Positions 26,416 through 34,488 of a stretch of 64,000 nt of DNA are shown in pieces. This stretch comes from Chitinophagales bacterium (lineage in GTDB: Bacteria; Bacteroidota; Bacteroidia; Chitinophagales; UBA10324). The position numbers and the translations under genes are program-made. A model generated the notes under the pieces. That model was not told the origin of the DNA and ran no database searches. It worked only from the letters and a program-made list of their open reading frames with translations. Location: positions 1 to 64,000 of the forward strand of contig JANWWJ010000007.1 in assembly GCA_025056305.1 (NCBI GenBank), read 5' to 3'. Positions within the stretch are counted from its first letter, which is position 1, and the number at the start of each line of letters is the position of its first letter.

Positions 26416-29175
26416 ATGAGAAAGATTTTTATTGCTGTTGGCATCATCGTGGTGTTGTCGTTGGGTGCTTTGGTGGCAGTTCCTTATCTGTTCCGCGACA
26501 CGTTGAAGGCCAAGGTGCAGGAAGCGTTAAACAGGCAGCTCGAGGCGAAAGTTTCGTTTGGCTCTGTAGGCTTATCGTTGATTCGTGATTTTCCTCAACT
26601 GAGCTTTTGTCTCGGCGACCTTACGCTCGTGGGTACCGGCCCTTTTGAAGGAGATACGTTATTGTATGCCGAAGAATTTCGGTTGGCGTTGTCCCTGTTT
26701 GATGTGTTGGGAGGCAAGCAAATAGGCATCCGCTCGGTTCGGGTACATCGGCCCTATGTGCAGCTGAAAATATTGGCAGATGGCCGGGCCAATTACGATA
26801 TCCTCAAAACTGATACGGTAGACGCAGCACAGGAGCCATCTGAATATCGGGTATCCCTGCAGTCGTATCGCCTTAGCGAAGGGCGCATTGTCTATGACGA
26901 TGCGTCCACCCGCACCTACATTCGATTGGATGGAGTTTCGCACAGCGGACGGGGCGATTTCACTCAGTCGGTTTTTGATTTGACCACGCAAAGTGACGTC
27001 AGTGGCCTGACGTTCCGCTATGATGGAGTTTCCTACCTCAATCAAGTACGGCTGAATGCCGAGGCTACCTTTCGAATCCATCTCGATTCATCCCTTTACA
27101 CATTAAAGAAAAATGAATTTGTATTAAATGAATTGCCTCTGTCGCTGGACGGGTGGGTTGCGCTTCCGGAACAGGACGTGGTCATGGACTTGCGATGGGC
27201 ATTAGGGCGCAGTGATTTCCGTAGCCTGCTGTCGCTGGTCCCCGGATTGTATTCAAAAGATTTTCGACACATCAAGGCTGAAGGAAAAGTGGCTGCCTCA
27301 GGACGCGTCTGGGGCACATACGGGGTAGACCGCATGCCTGCCTTCGAAGTCAGCCTTAAGGTGGAAAACGGACAGTTTCAATATCCGCAGCTTCCTCAAG
27401 CGGTACACAATGTTCACATAGACCTCAACATCAATAATTCCAATGGCCAACCCGATCAGACGGAGATTGATTTAAAGCAGCTTCATGCTGAATTAGGCAG
27501 CGATGTCGTCGATGCCCGCCTCAATGTCAAGACGCCGGTCAGCGACCCGAATGTAAATGGCATGATCAAAGGAATGCTCAACTTGGGTAATTTGAAAAAT
27601 GTTATCCCGCTGCCGGAAGGCACTGATTTAAGTGGCATAGTGCGCAGTGATGTAATGCTGAAAGGCCGTTACTCAGCAATCGAACAGAAACGGTATGAGC
27701 AATTTGAAGCCAGTGGGCGCATTAAAGTGGAAAATTTATCGTACCAGGCCGCAGGCATGCCGGCCCTGAGCATTCCTGCATTGGACCTGGAGTTTCATCC
27801 GCATCAGGTTGCTTTGCAACGCTTGCAAGTACGTTCGGGAACCAGCGACTTCTCTGCTTCTGGCTACGTGGACAATCTGTTAGGTTATTACTTCCGCGAT
27901 GAATTGCTCAAGGGTTCATTCCAGCTTACTTCCCAACTGATTGATTTGAATGAGTTCATGACGGGCACGGCTACCACGACCCAACCGCCCGATAGCGCTG
28001 CAATGGAGGTTTTACCAGTTCCGGCTAACATAAACTTTCAGGTACAGATGGAGGCGGGTCGGCTGTTGTACGAAAAATTAGAATTGAGAAATGTAAAAGG
28101 CATTTTATCCGTGCGCGATCAAATGTTGGAGCTGCAACAGCTGAGCTTCAGCACGCTGGGAGGAACCGTACGCATGAGCGGAAGCTACAATACCAAAAAC
28201 CCCAGCGAGCCACAGATAAGTTATTCATTAAACATAAATAACATAGACATTCAACAAGCGGTGGCTGCCGTGAACTCAGTTGGTCAATTAGCACCCATAG
28301 CCCAAAGGGCAACTGGGCGTGTGGGCGGAGAACTAGCGGTTCATGGCAAGCTGGATAAGCACATGCAGCCAATCTTGATGTCGTTAAGCGGACATGGTCT
28401 GATCAGCGGTGATCAGATCTCTGTGAGCAATTTTGAGCCGTTGCAGCAATTGGCCGAAGCTTTGAAAATGACTGCATATCACCAGCTCAACTTGCCCCAA
28501 GTGCGCTTGTCGTTTCGCATGGAAAACGGGCGGGTACACGTAAGTCCCTTTGAAACATCATGGCACGGGGCTAAAAGTGTTATTTCCGGCAGCCATGGCT
28601 TGGATCAAAGTTTAGACTACTTAGTTCAGCTCAGCATACCCCGCTCGCAACTGCCCCCTGCAGCGGTTCAGGTGTTTTCGGCCGGTCTGGCTAAGGTGCA
28701 GCAAATGGCCGGAGCATCAGTTTCTTTACCCGATCCTGTGCAGGTGAACATAAAAGTCAGAGGTACGGTAGCAAAGCCCATCATCACGACTGATTTTCGG
28801 CAACAGGCAACCCAGGCTGCTGAAACGATGGTGCAGGCAGCAGAACAGAAAGCTCAAGAGAAGATCCAAGAAGTCAAAGCCGATCTGCGTGCCGAGGCTG
28901 ATCGTATTCTGAAACAAGCCCAACAGCAGGCACAGCTGATTCGCCAGCAAGCTCAGCAGGCTGCTGACAAAATCAAAAAGGAGGGCTATGCGCAAGCCGA
29001 CAAACTGGTTGCTGAAGCAAAAAATCCGATAGCTAAAGCAGCAGCGCAGGAGGCAGCCAAAAAGCTAAAACAGGAAACAGACAAGAAAGCTCAGGCTGTG
29101 TTGGATGCAGCAGAGAAAGAAGCTCAGAAGGTGCTTCAGGAAGCCCAGAAAAAGGCTGATGAATTGCTTAAATAA
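26416..29175 (+). CDS. AsmA family protein with long Ala/Gln/Lys coiled-coil tail
   Basis: An N-terminal membrane anchor (FIAVGIIVVLSLGALVAVPYLF) leads into an AsmA-type beta-rich body that ends with a typical AsmA C-terminal region (LVQLSIPRSQLP). AsmA proteins act in outer-membrane lipid transport and biogenesis. The last ~110 residues (from ~810) are a highly repetitive helical segment of A, Q, K, E and D (QAQLIRQQAQQAADKIKKEG) that should form a coiled coil. This tail is unusual for the family. The gene follows recQ in the same direction but has its own leader. Confidence 0.8.
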   Translation: MRKIFIAVGIIVVLSLGALVAVPYLFRDTLKAKVQEALNRQLEAKVSFGSVGLSLIRDFPQLSFCLGDLTLVGTGPFEGDTLLYAEEFRLALSLFDVLGGKQIGIRSVRVHRPYVQLKILADGRANYDILKTDTVDAAQEPSEYRVSLQSYRLSEGRIVYDDASTRTYIRLDGVSHSGRGDFTQSVFDLTTQSDVSGLTFRYDGVSYLNQVRLNAEATFRIHLDSSLYTLKKNEFVLNELPLSLDGWVALPEQDVVMDLRWALGRSDFRSLLSLVPGLYSKDFRHIKAEGKVAASGRVWGTYGVDRMPAFEVSLKVENGQFQYPQLPQAVHNVHIDLNINNSNGQPDQTEIDLKQLHAELGSDVVDARLNVKTPVSDPNVNGMIKGMLNLGNLKNVIPLPEGTDLSGIVRSDVMLKGRYSAIEQKRYEQFEASGRIKVENLSYQAAGMPALSIPALDLEFHPHQVALQRLQVRSGTSDFSASGYVDNLLGYYFRDELLKGSFQLTSQLIDLNEFMTGTATTTQPPDSAAMEVLPVPANINFQVQMEAGRLLYEKLELRNVKGILSVRDQMLELQQLSFSTLGGTVRMSGSYNTKNPSEPQISYSLNINNIDIQQAVAAVNSVGQLAPIAQRATGRVGGELAVHGKLDKHMQPILMSLSGHGLISGDQISVSNFEPLQQLAEALKMTAYHQLNLPQVRLSFRMENGRVHVSPFETSWHGAKSVISGSHGLDQSLDYLVQLSIPRSQLPPAAVQVFSAGLAKVQQMAGASVSLPDPVQVNIKVRGTVAKPIITTDFRQQATQAAETMVQAAEQKAQEKIQEVKADLRAEADRILKQAQQQAQLIRQQAQQAADKIKKEGYAQADKLVAEAKNPIAKAAAQEAAKKLKQETDKKAQAVLDAAEKEAQKVLQEAQKKADELLK

Positions 29176-29181
29176 ATGCGC

Positions 29182-29730
29182 CTAAAGCTTAGGCGTCGAT
29201 TCTAAACCGGTGATCGGCCGAGCGTGCAGCGGTTGTATGATGTAAAGGGTACGTTCCAGCCGCCGAACCTGCGAGGTGTCTTTGCATTGATGCAATAAGG
29301 CGATGGCCGTCTTTTTCAACAAAGGGTGCACCCAGTGGGGCAGGAGTTCTACCAGAGGGGTAAGGGCAAAGCGACGACGGTGCAGGCGAGGATGAGGCAG
29401 AGATAATTCAGGGGAAGAGAGCACCAACTGGTCGTAAAGCAAAATATCAAGATCCAGTGCACGGGGCGCTCCGTTGGTGTCAGGGCTGCGGCCCGCGGCT
29501 TGTTCCAATCGCTTCAGAACAGCCAACAGCATCTGCGGCGACAGACTGGTTTCCAACAACACACCAACATTCAGATACCACGGCTGAGAACGTACGCCCC
29601 AAGGTTCGGTTTCATAAATAGAAGAAATCTTAATGATTCTTCCGACAACGTCATGCATCGCATTAAGGGCTTGTTGCAACTGTTGCTGTCGATTGCCCAG
29701 GTTGCTGCCGGCCAAAATCACGACCTGCAT
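29182..29730 (-). CDS. folK: 2-amino-4-hydroxy-6-hydroxymethyldihydropteridine pyrophosphokinase
   Basis: The HPPK signature RALDLDILLYD and the N-terminal ILAGSNLGNR with the SSIYETEPWG motif identify FolK, the folate-pathway enzyme that pyrophosphorylates hydroxymethyldihydropterin. The ATG at 29730 (MQVVILAGSN) is the family start; the ORF-track start at 29778 adds 16 residues. It sits 62 nt downstream of the sugar permease gene, in the same direction. Confidence 0.93.
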   Translation of the reverse strand: MQVVILAGSNLGNRQQQLQQALNAMHDVVGRIIKISSIYETEPWGVRSQPWYLNVGVLLETSLSPQMLLAVLKRLEQAAGRSPDTNGAPRALDLDILLYDQLVLSSPELSLPHPRLHRRRFALTPLVELLPHWVHPLLKKTAIALLHQCKDTSQVRRLERTLYIIQPLHARPITGLESTPKL

Positions 29731-29792
29731 GAGTGGTTTACTGGTTTGCGAAAAGTGAAAGTTACTGTGGCGAGCCAAACCTTATAGCTCTT

Positions 29793-31055
29793 TTAATGCC
29801 AATGCCGAATGCGATGCCCCCGCCAGGCGTAAATCAAAATAATCAGATAGCAGGGCAACAACACAAGATATGCTGACTGGGCATTGAAGCGGTCGGCCAG
29901 ATGGCCGTACATCAGGGGCAACAAGGCTCCACCCGCTATTGCCATAATGAGCAATGCAGAAGCCAATTTCGTGTAATTACCCAGGCCATAGAGGGCTAAT
30001 GGCCAGATCGCCGGCCACATGACTGCATTAGCGAGGCCAAGCAGAGCTACACTGGCCACAGACCATGCCGGCGGCGTTACTACAATCAGTACAGAAAGCC
30101 CCAAACCCAACATGGCCGAATACAGCAGAAACTTTTCTTGACGGATCAGGCGGGGTATGGTCCATACGGCCAACAAATAGCCGCACAACATAGATAATAA
30201 AGTGAAGGTGGTAAAGGTTTTGGCGGTCTGCATAGAAAAGCCCAGTTCGATGCCATATGCGATAATGGTATCGCCGGCAATGACTTCTGCACCTACGTAA
30301 AAAAACAAGGCCACGACCCCCAATACCAAATGAGGATAATGCAATACCGAAGGCCGTTGCGGCAAGGGTTCGCCAACAGTTTCAGTCCCGGTCTGTGCCA
30401 AATCGGGAAGCGGCGAATAGCGCACCCAAAGCGCTAATCCCGCTAATGCCAGCGTCAAAAGCACATAAGGTGGAATTACTTTTAAAGCCAGTGCATCCAG
30501 CAAAGCTTGCCGCTCCACGGCACCGGCATATTTGAGCTGCTCTTGCAGTTTGTCAGCATTCGCCAACAGCACGCTACCCAAAAGGTAGGGGCTTATTGCT
30601 CCTGCTGTTTTGTTACAAATACCCATAATGCTGATGCGGCGTGCACCACTTTCTACAGGTCCCAACATGGTTACATACGGGTTTGCCGCTGTTTGTAATA
30701 AAGCCAGACCAGCGCCGGTGATAAACAGGCCCGTCAAAAACAGACCATAGGTGCGCAGGTAGGCGGCAGGAATGAATAATAAAGCACCAATCGCCATAAC
30801 CATCAGGCCTAAGACCATGCCTTGTTTGAGATGCGTACGTTGCAAGACCCAGGAGGAAGGAATAGCCATTACGAAATAGGATATGTAAAAAGCAAAAGCG
30901 ACCAGATAAGACTCTAGGTTGGATAATTCGCAAGCCAGTTTTAAGTATGGGATTAAGGCGGCATTAAGCCAGGTGACAAAACCAAACAAAAAGAAAAGGC
31001 CTCCCAAAAGCACAATGGGCCTTTTCCAAAAGGGCTGATCGGCGTTCACAATCAT
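29793..31055 (-). CDS. Sugar MFS transporter (FHS/FucP family)
   Basis: About 12 membrane helices, with the FucP-like start (FFLFGFVTWLNAALIPYLKLACEL) and AANPYVTMLGP motif, mark a proton symporter for sugars such as fucose, glucose or galactose. The sugar cannot be assigned. It is read leftward with folK downstream and is divergent from a nucleotidyltransferase gene, 64 nt away. Confidence 0.88.
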   Translation of the reverse strand: MIVNADQPFWKRPIVLLGGLFFLFGFVTWLNAALIPYLKLACELSNLESYLVAFAFYISYFVMAIPSSWVLQRTHLKQGMVLGLMVMAIGALLFIPAAYLRTYGLFLTGLFITGAGLALLQTAANPYVTMLGPVESGARRISIMGICNKTAGAISPYLLGSVLLANADKLQEQLKYAGAVERQALLDALALKVIPPYVLLTLALAGLALWVRYSPLPDLAQTGTETVGEPLPQRPSVLHYPHLVLGVVALFFYVGAEVIAGDTIIAYGIELGFSMQTAKTFTTFTLLSMLCGYLLAVWTIPRLIRQEKFLLYSAMLGLGLSVLIVVTPPAWSVASVALLGLANAVMWPAIWPLALYGLGNYTKLASALLIMAIAGGALLPLMYGHLADRFNAQSAYLVLLPCYLIILIYAWRGHRIRHWH

Positions 31056-31119
31056 GGCCGAAAAGAAACGGCATCAACTGGCCATGTACAAGCAGTCGGG
31101 TCTGTATTTTTAAACGAAC

Positions 31120-31986
31120 GTGGATTGGTCGTTGCTGATCCTGGCGGCGGGCATCAGCCAACGTTTGGGAGAAAACAAGATTTCCATTCCAATAGGACCC
31201 GCCGGCGAGTGGTTAATGGAGTTCACCATCTATGATGCCCTGCTGGCTGGATGCCGGAATGTTGTTTTAGTGACGCGAGCCGATACGGAAGCACTGGTAC
31301 AGAAACGGTTGGCACAACTGCCGTCAACGGTAACATGTTCAACGGTAGTACAGTCAATTAGAACAGGTCGCAGTAAGCCATGCGGGACAGCAGAGGCGGT
31401 GGTGGCCGCCGCCTCGAAGGTGCAAGGTCCCTTCTTGGTGGTTAACGGCGATGATTATTACGGCCGACAAACACTGTGGCTTTTGATCAAATGGTTAGTG
31501 GAAAATATAAGGCCAGGGTTGGGGGCCTTACCTGTTTTTTCTTTGGCCAATGCCAACATAGGTCGTCGACCTGTTTGGCGTGCACTTTGCCGGCTCGACG
31601 ACAGCTGTCAATTGGTTGACTTAAAGGAAACTCTTGTTGTTTATGAAGAAAACAAATACGTAACGCTGAAACCTCAGCAGGGCGAAGTCTTGCCTTCTTC
31701 TACATGGGTTTCTATGAACAGCTTTGCCTTGCCTGCTGATATAATTCCGCTTTTGAGCGCATTAATGCATCAGTTTTATATGAACGAAGATCCGGATGCT
31801 GAATTGACCCTGGCACAAGCCCTCATGCAGCTAATCAGCACTAAGCAGGTGTGCCTTGAGGCCTTACCCTCAAACAATCGTTGCATAGGACTTACCTATC
31901 CTGAAGATGTGCTTCAGGTTCGTTCTTACTTTGAGGAGCTTATCGCCAAAGGATTGTTCCCATCCCCTCTATGGTTTAGATCATAA
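31120..31986 (+). CDS. Sugar-phosphate nucleotidyltransferase family protein
   Basis: It has the Rossmann-like NTP-transferase start LLILAAGISQRLGENK (with Ser in place of the usual second Gly), the SKPCGTAEAV region and VVNGDDYYG for metal binding. The substrate sugar phosphate is unknown. The start is GTG at 31120. It is divergent from the sugar permease gene, which suggests a common sugar activation role, though this is inference. It resembles Bacteroidota proteins of ~300 residues annotated simply as nucleotidyltransferase. Confidence 0.7.
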   Translation: MDWSLLILAAGISQRLGENKISIPIGPAGEWLMEFTIYDALLAGCRNVVLVTRADTEALVQKRLAQLPSTVTCSTVVQSIRTGRSKPCGTAEAVVAAASKVQGPFLVVNGDDYYGRQTLWLLIKWLVENIRPGLGALPVFSLANANIGRRPVWRALCRLDDSCQLVDLKETLVVYEENKYVTLKPQQGEVLPSSTWVSMNSFALPADIIPLLSALMHQFYMNEDPDAELTLAQALMQLISTKQVCLEALPSNNRCIGLTYPEDVLQVRSYFEELIAKGLFPSPLWFRS

Positions 31987-32284
31987 CTGAAGTCTTTAGC
32001 TTGCGAACGCAACAGCTTCATCCATCAGCATCTTCGTCATTACATGGGATTTTTCAATATAAACGTTCAGGTCAATGAAATCCTTCTTTTCTGGCTGTTT
32101 AAGAAATTTTTAGGAGTGTCAATAAGATGGTTGCTGTTTCCCGTCTTTGACAAAACCGTGTGGAGCAATATTTAAGGTATATATGAAATGATTATTGTGT
32201 ATTTGAAGCCTTTTAATCAGAAGATCTTACGGTTTTTTTGAGCTCACCTGACTTTTTGATGTTTTCCTAAAACAGCACCGGCAT
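31987..32284. other. AT-rich intergenic stretch with possible gene remnant on the minus strand
   Basis: No gene is supported here. On the minus strand a 37-codon open frame (between stops at 32110-32112 and 31996-31998) reads protein-like (KKDFIDLNVYIEKSHVMTKM) but has no start codon near its beginning. It could be the end of a decayed gene. No terminator or promoter is evident. Confidence 0.2.
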
Positions 32285-33646
32285 GTGATTTTAAAAATTT
32301 TAGACCTACTTGGCCAAAGCAGGAAAAGCACGTGCGGACTGAAGCTGCGCCCGTATTTAATATTCTGCTATCTTGTCACAGCCATTACCCAAATGTGTGC
32401 GCCGCTTCGGCATGCAGATTGGAGGGCCACGCCCTTATTGTGTCTTGCTGCGGTCATAGCCGGATTGTTTACCAACCGGGCTATAGCGAGTGTACCCATG
32501 ATTGTGCTCTGTGGTTATGTATTGCTGGCGGCACCCTTACAAACGTTTCGCATGTTCTTATCTGACCGTGTATTAATTGCTTTGACATTAGTCTTTTTTG
32601 TTTACGTGGGTAGTGCAATCAATTCCACCAGCGATAAAGCATTCCTGCTGGAACGCTTGCGTATCAAGCTGCCCTTTCTTGCCTTACCGGTATGTTATGC
32701 TTACTTAAAAAATCGCCTGCATAGCCGGCAGGTCTTTGTACTGCTTTACTTCTTTGTTTTTCTTGCCTCTTTCATGTCTTTGCGAATCAGCTTGAATTTG
32801 TTGTTGCATCAGGATCGCATGGTTCAGCTGTATCAGATGGGTCAAACCATTGAAACGCCCTACCACCACACGCGCTACAGCCTCATGGTCGCGTTTGCTT
32901 TTCTTGCTGCGATTTACCTGTGGCAAAAAAACTTTGTGTTATGGTACCGCTGGGAGCGCATCGCTCAGCTTTTGGCAGCCGCTTTCCTTTTTGTTTTTCT
33001 TCATCTGTTGGCCGTGCGTAGTGGGTTGCTTACTACGTATCTGTGTTTGTTTTATTTGTTAATCAGGCGACTTTGGCATCAACGAAACTTCACCTCTGCC
33101 ATTGTCACGCTCCTGGGGCTGATCCTGGTTCCGGTGGCGGCGTACCTGATGATGCCGACGTTGCGGGCAAAGGTTTCCTACATGCGTGATGATTTAAATC
33201 GAATTCTGGCAGGTGAAAAAGCTTTTAATTATTCGGATGCAGGGCGGCTGGCCAGCATTGCAGCCGGCTGGCAATTGTTTGCCGAAAACTGGCTTACCGG
33301 AACAGGAATTGGTGATCTTAAGACCGAAATGCAACAGAAATTAGGCAACGACACGGAGGCCGCACGCCTGAATTTGCCACACAATCAGTTCATCTTTGTT
33401 GCAGCGGGCACCGGAGTGTTTGGATTAATCATTTTTATCCTAGCTGTGTTTTTGCCGCTGCTGCCTGCTGCTTCGCGCCAAAATTGGTTGTTTGTGTGTT
33501 TTAACTTAATCCTGCTCACTTCCTTTTTGTTTGAAGCTACCGTGGAAGAACAGATCGGCACAGCCTTCTACTTGGTCTTTTTATTGCTCGGCCATACTTT
33601 TCTGAATCAAAAAGAATATGCACGACCCGGTTGCCTTGCAGCTTAA
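32285..33646 (+). CDS. O-antigen ligase/polymerase-like membrane protein
   Basis: Ten or more hydrophobic helices and a large hydrophilic loop (GTGIGDLKTEM... AARLNLPHNQFIF) are the Wzy/WaaL (O-antigen ligase family) hallmark, with His in HNQ. It would join or polymerise surface polysaccharide. The start is uncertain: GTG at 32285 is the ORF-track choice, while an ATG about 35 codons in (before CAPLRHADW) is possible. A WaaE-like glycosyltransferase follows on the same strand. Confidence 0.8.
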   Translation: MILKILDLLGQSRKSTCGLKLRPYLIFCYLVTAITQMCAPLRHADWRATPLLCLAAVIAGLFTNRAIASVPMIVLCGYVLLAAPLQTFRMFLSDRVLIALTLVFFVYVGSAINSTSDKAFLLERLRIKLPFLALPVCYAYLKNRLHSRQVFVLLYFFVFLASFMSLRISLNLLLHQDRMVQLYQMGQTIETPYHHTRYSLMVAFAFLAAIYLWQKNFVLWYRWERIAQLLAAAFLFVFLHLLAVRSGLLTTYLCLFYLLIRRLWHQRNFTSAIVTLLGLILVPVAAYLMMPTLRAKVSYMRDDLNRILAGEKAFNYSDAGRLASIAAGWQLFAENWLTGTGIGDLKTEMQQKLGNDTEAARLNLPHNQFIFVAAGTGVFGLIIFILAVFLPLLPAASRQNWLFVCFNLILLTSFLFEATVEEQIGTAFYLVFLLLGHTFLNQKEYARPGCLAA

Positions 33647-33711
33647 ATGGCCTGACCAAATTCCTGTTCCCTTGCAGTTGTCTATGAAAGAGTAGCAAAC
33701 GCTTGTTGCCG

Positions 33712-34488
33712 ATGAACAGTATTTCGGGGATTTCGGCCGTCATTATCGCCTTTAACGAAGAAAAAAACATCGGCCGTTGTTTGGATTCGCTTCAAGGGGT
33801 GGCTGATGAAGTGGTGGTGGTCGATTCGTTTTCAACCGACCGAACAGTGTCCATTTGTAAGGAAAAAGGCGCACGGGTAGTTCAGCATCCATTCATGGGC
33901 CATGTGCATCAAAAGAATTTTGCCCTACAGCAAGCCACGCACGATTGGATTATGAGCTTAGATGCGGACGAAGCCCTGGATGATGTGCTACGAAAGGCGC
34001 TGTTGAGGGAAAAGCAGCATCCAACAGCACGAGCCTATTTTGTCAATCGATTAAGCAATTTTTGCGGGAAGTGGATCCGCCACGGGGCCTGGTATCCAGA
34101 CCGAAAGATTCGGTTTTGGCACAAAAGCTGCGGCAGGTGGGGCGGCCAAGACCCTCACGACCGCGTGGTGCTTCGGCCCGGTACGTCGACGAAAACACTG
34201 CCGGGCCATCTGCTTCATTACACAGCTTCCGATGTAGAGAGCTATCGCAAAAAGTTATATGCATATGCAACGATTGCAGCTCAGGCCATGTTCGAACAAG
34301 ACCGAGGGCCCATTTTCTGTGTCGGCGTGCGTGCGGCTTGGATGTTCGGGCGTAGCTATGTTCTTCGATTGGGATTTTTAGATGGCAAATATGGATTTAT
34401 TATAGCAAAACTCATATACGATTATACCTATAAGAAATATGCGTTACTCGGTGAACTACATCGAAAAAAATCCGCAGTCAGTAGTTAA
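33712..34488 (+). CDS. Glycosyltransferase family 2, LPS-core (WaaE/KdtX) type
   Basis: The sequence starts SAVIIAFNEEKNIGRCL and has VVDSFSTDRT and MSLDADEALDD (catalytic DxD), plus the C-terminal KYGFIIAKLIYDYTYKKY region typical of beta-1,4-glucosyltransferases of LPS core. It follows the O-antigen ligase gene by 65 nt, consistent with a polysaccharide role. The ATG at 33712 is preferred over a TTG at 33703. The last 11 nt overlap the end of the convergent SBBP gene. Confidence 0.85.
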   Translation: MNSISGISAVIIAFNEEKNIGRCLDSLQGVADEVVVVDSFSTDRTVSICKEKGARVVQHPFMGHVHQKNFALQQATHDWIMSLDADEALDDVLRKALLREKQHPTARAYFVNRLSNFCGKWIRHGAWYPDRKIRFWHKSCGRWGGQDPHDRVVLRPGTSTKTLPGHLLHYTASDVESYRKKLYAYATIAAQAMFEQDRGPIFCVGVRAAWMFGRSYVLRLGFLDGKYGFIIAKLIYDYTYKKYALLGELHRKKSAVSS

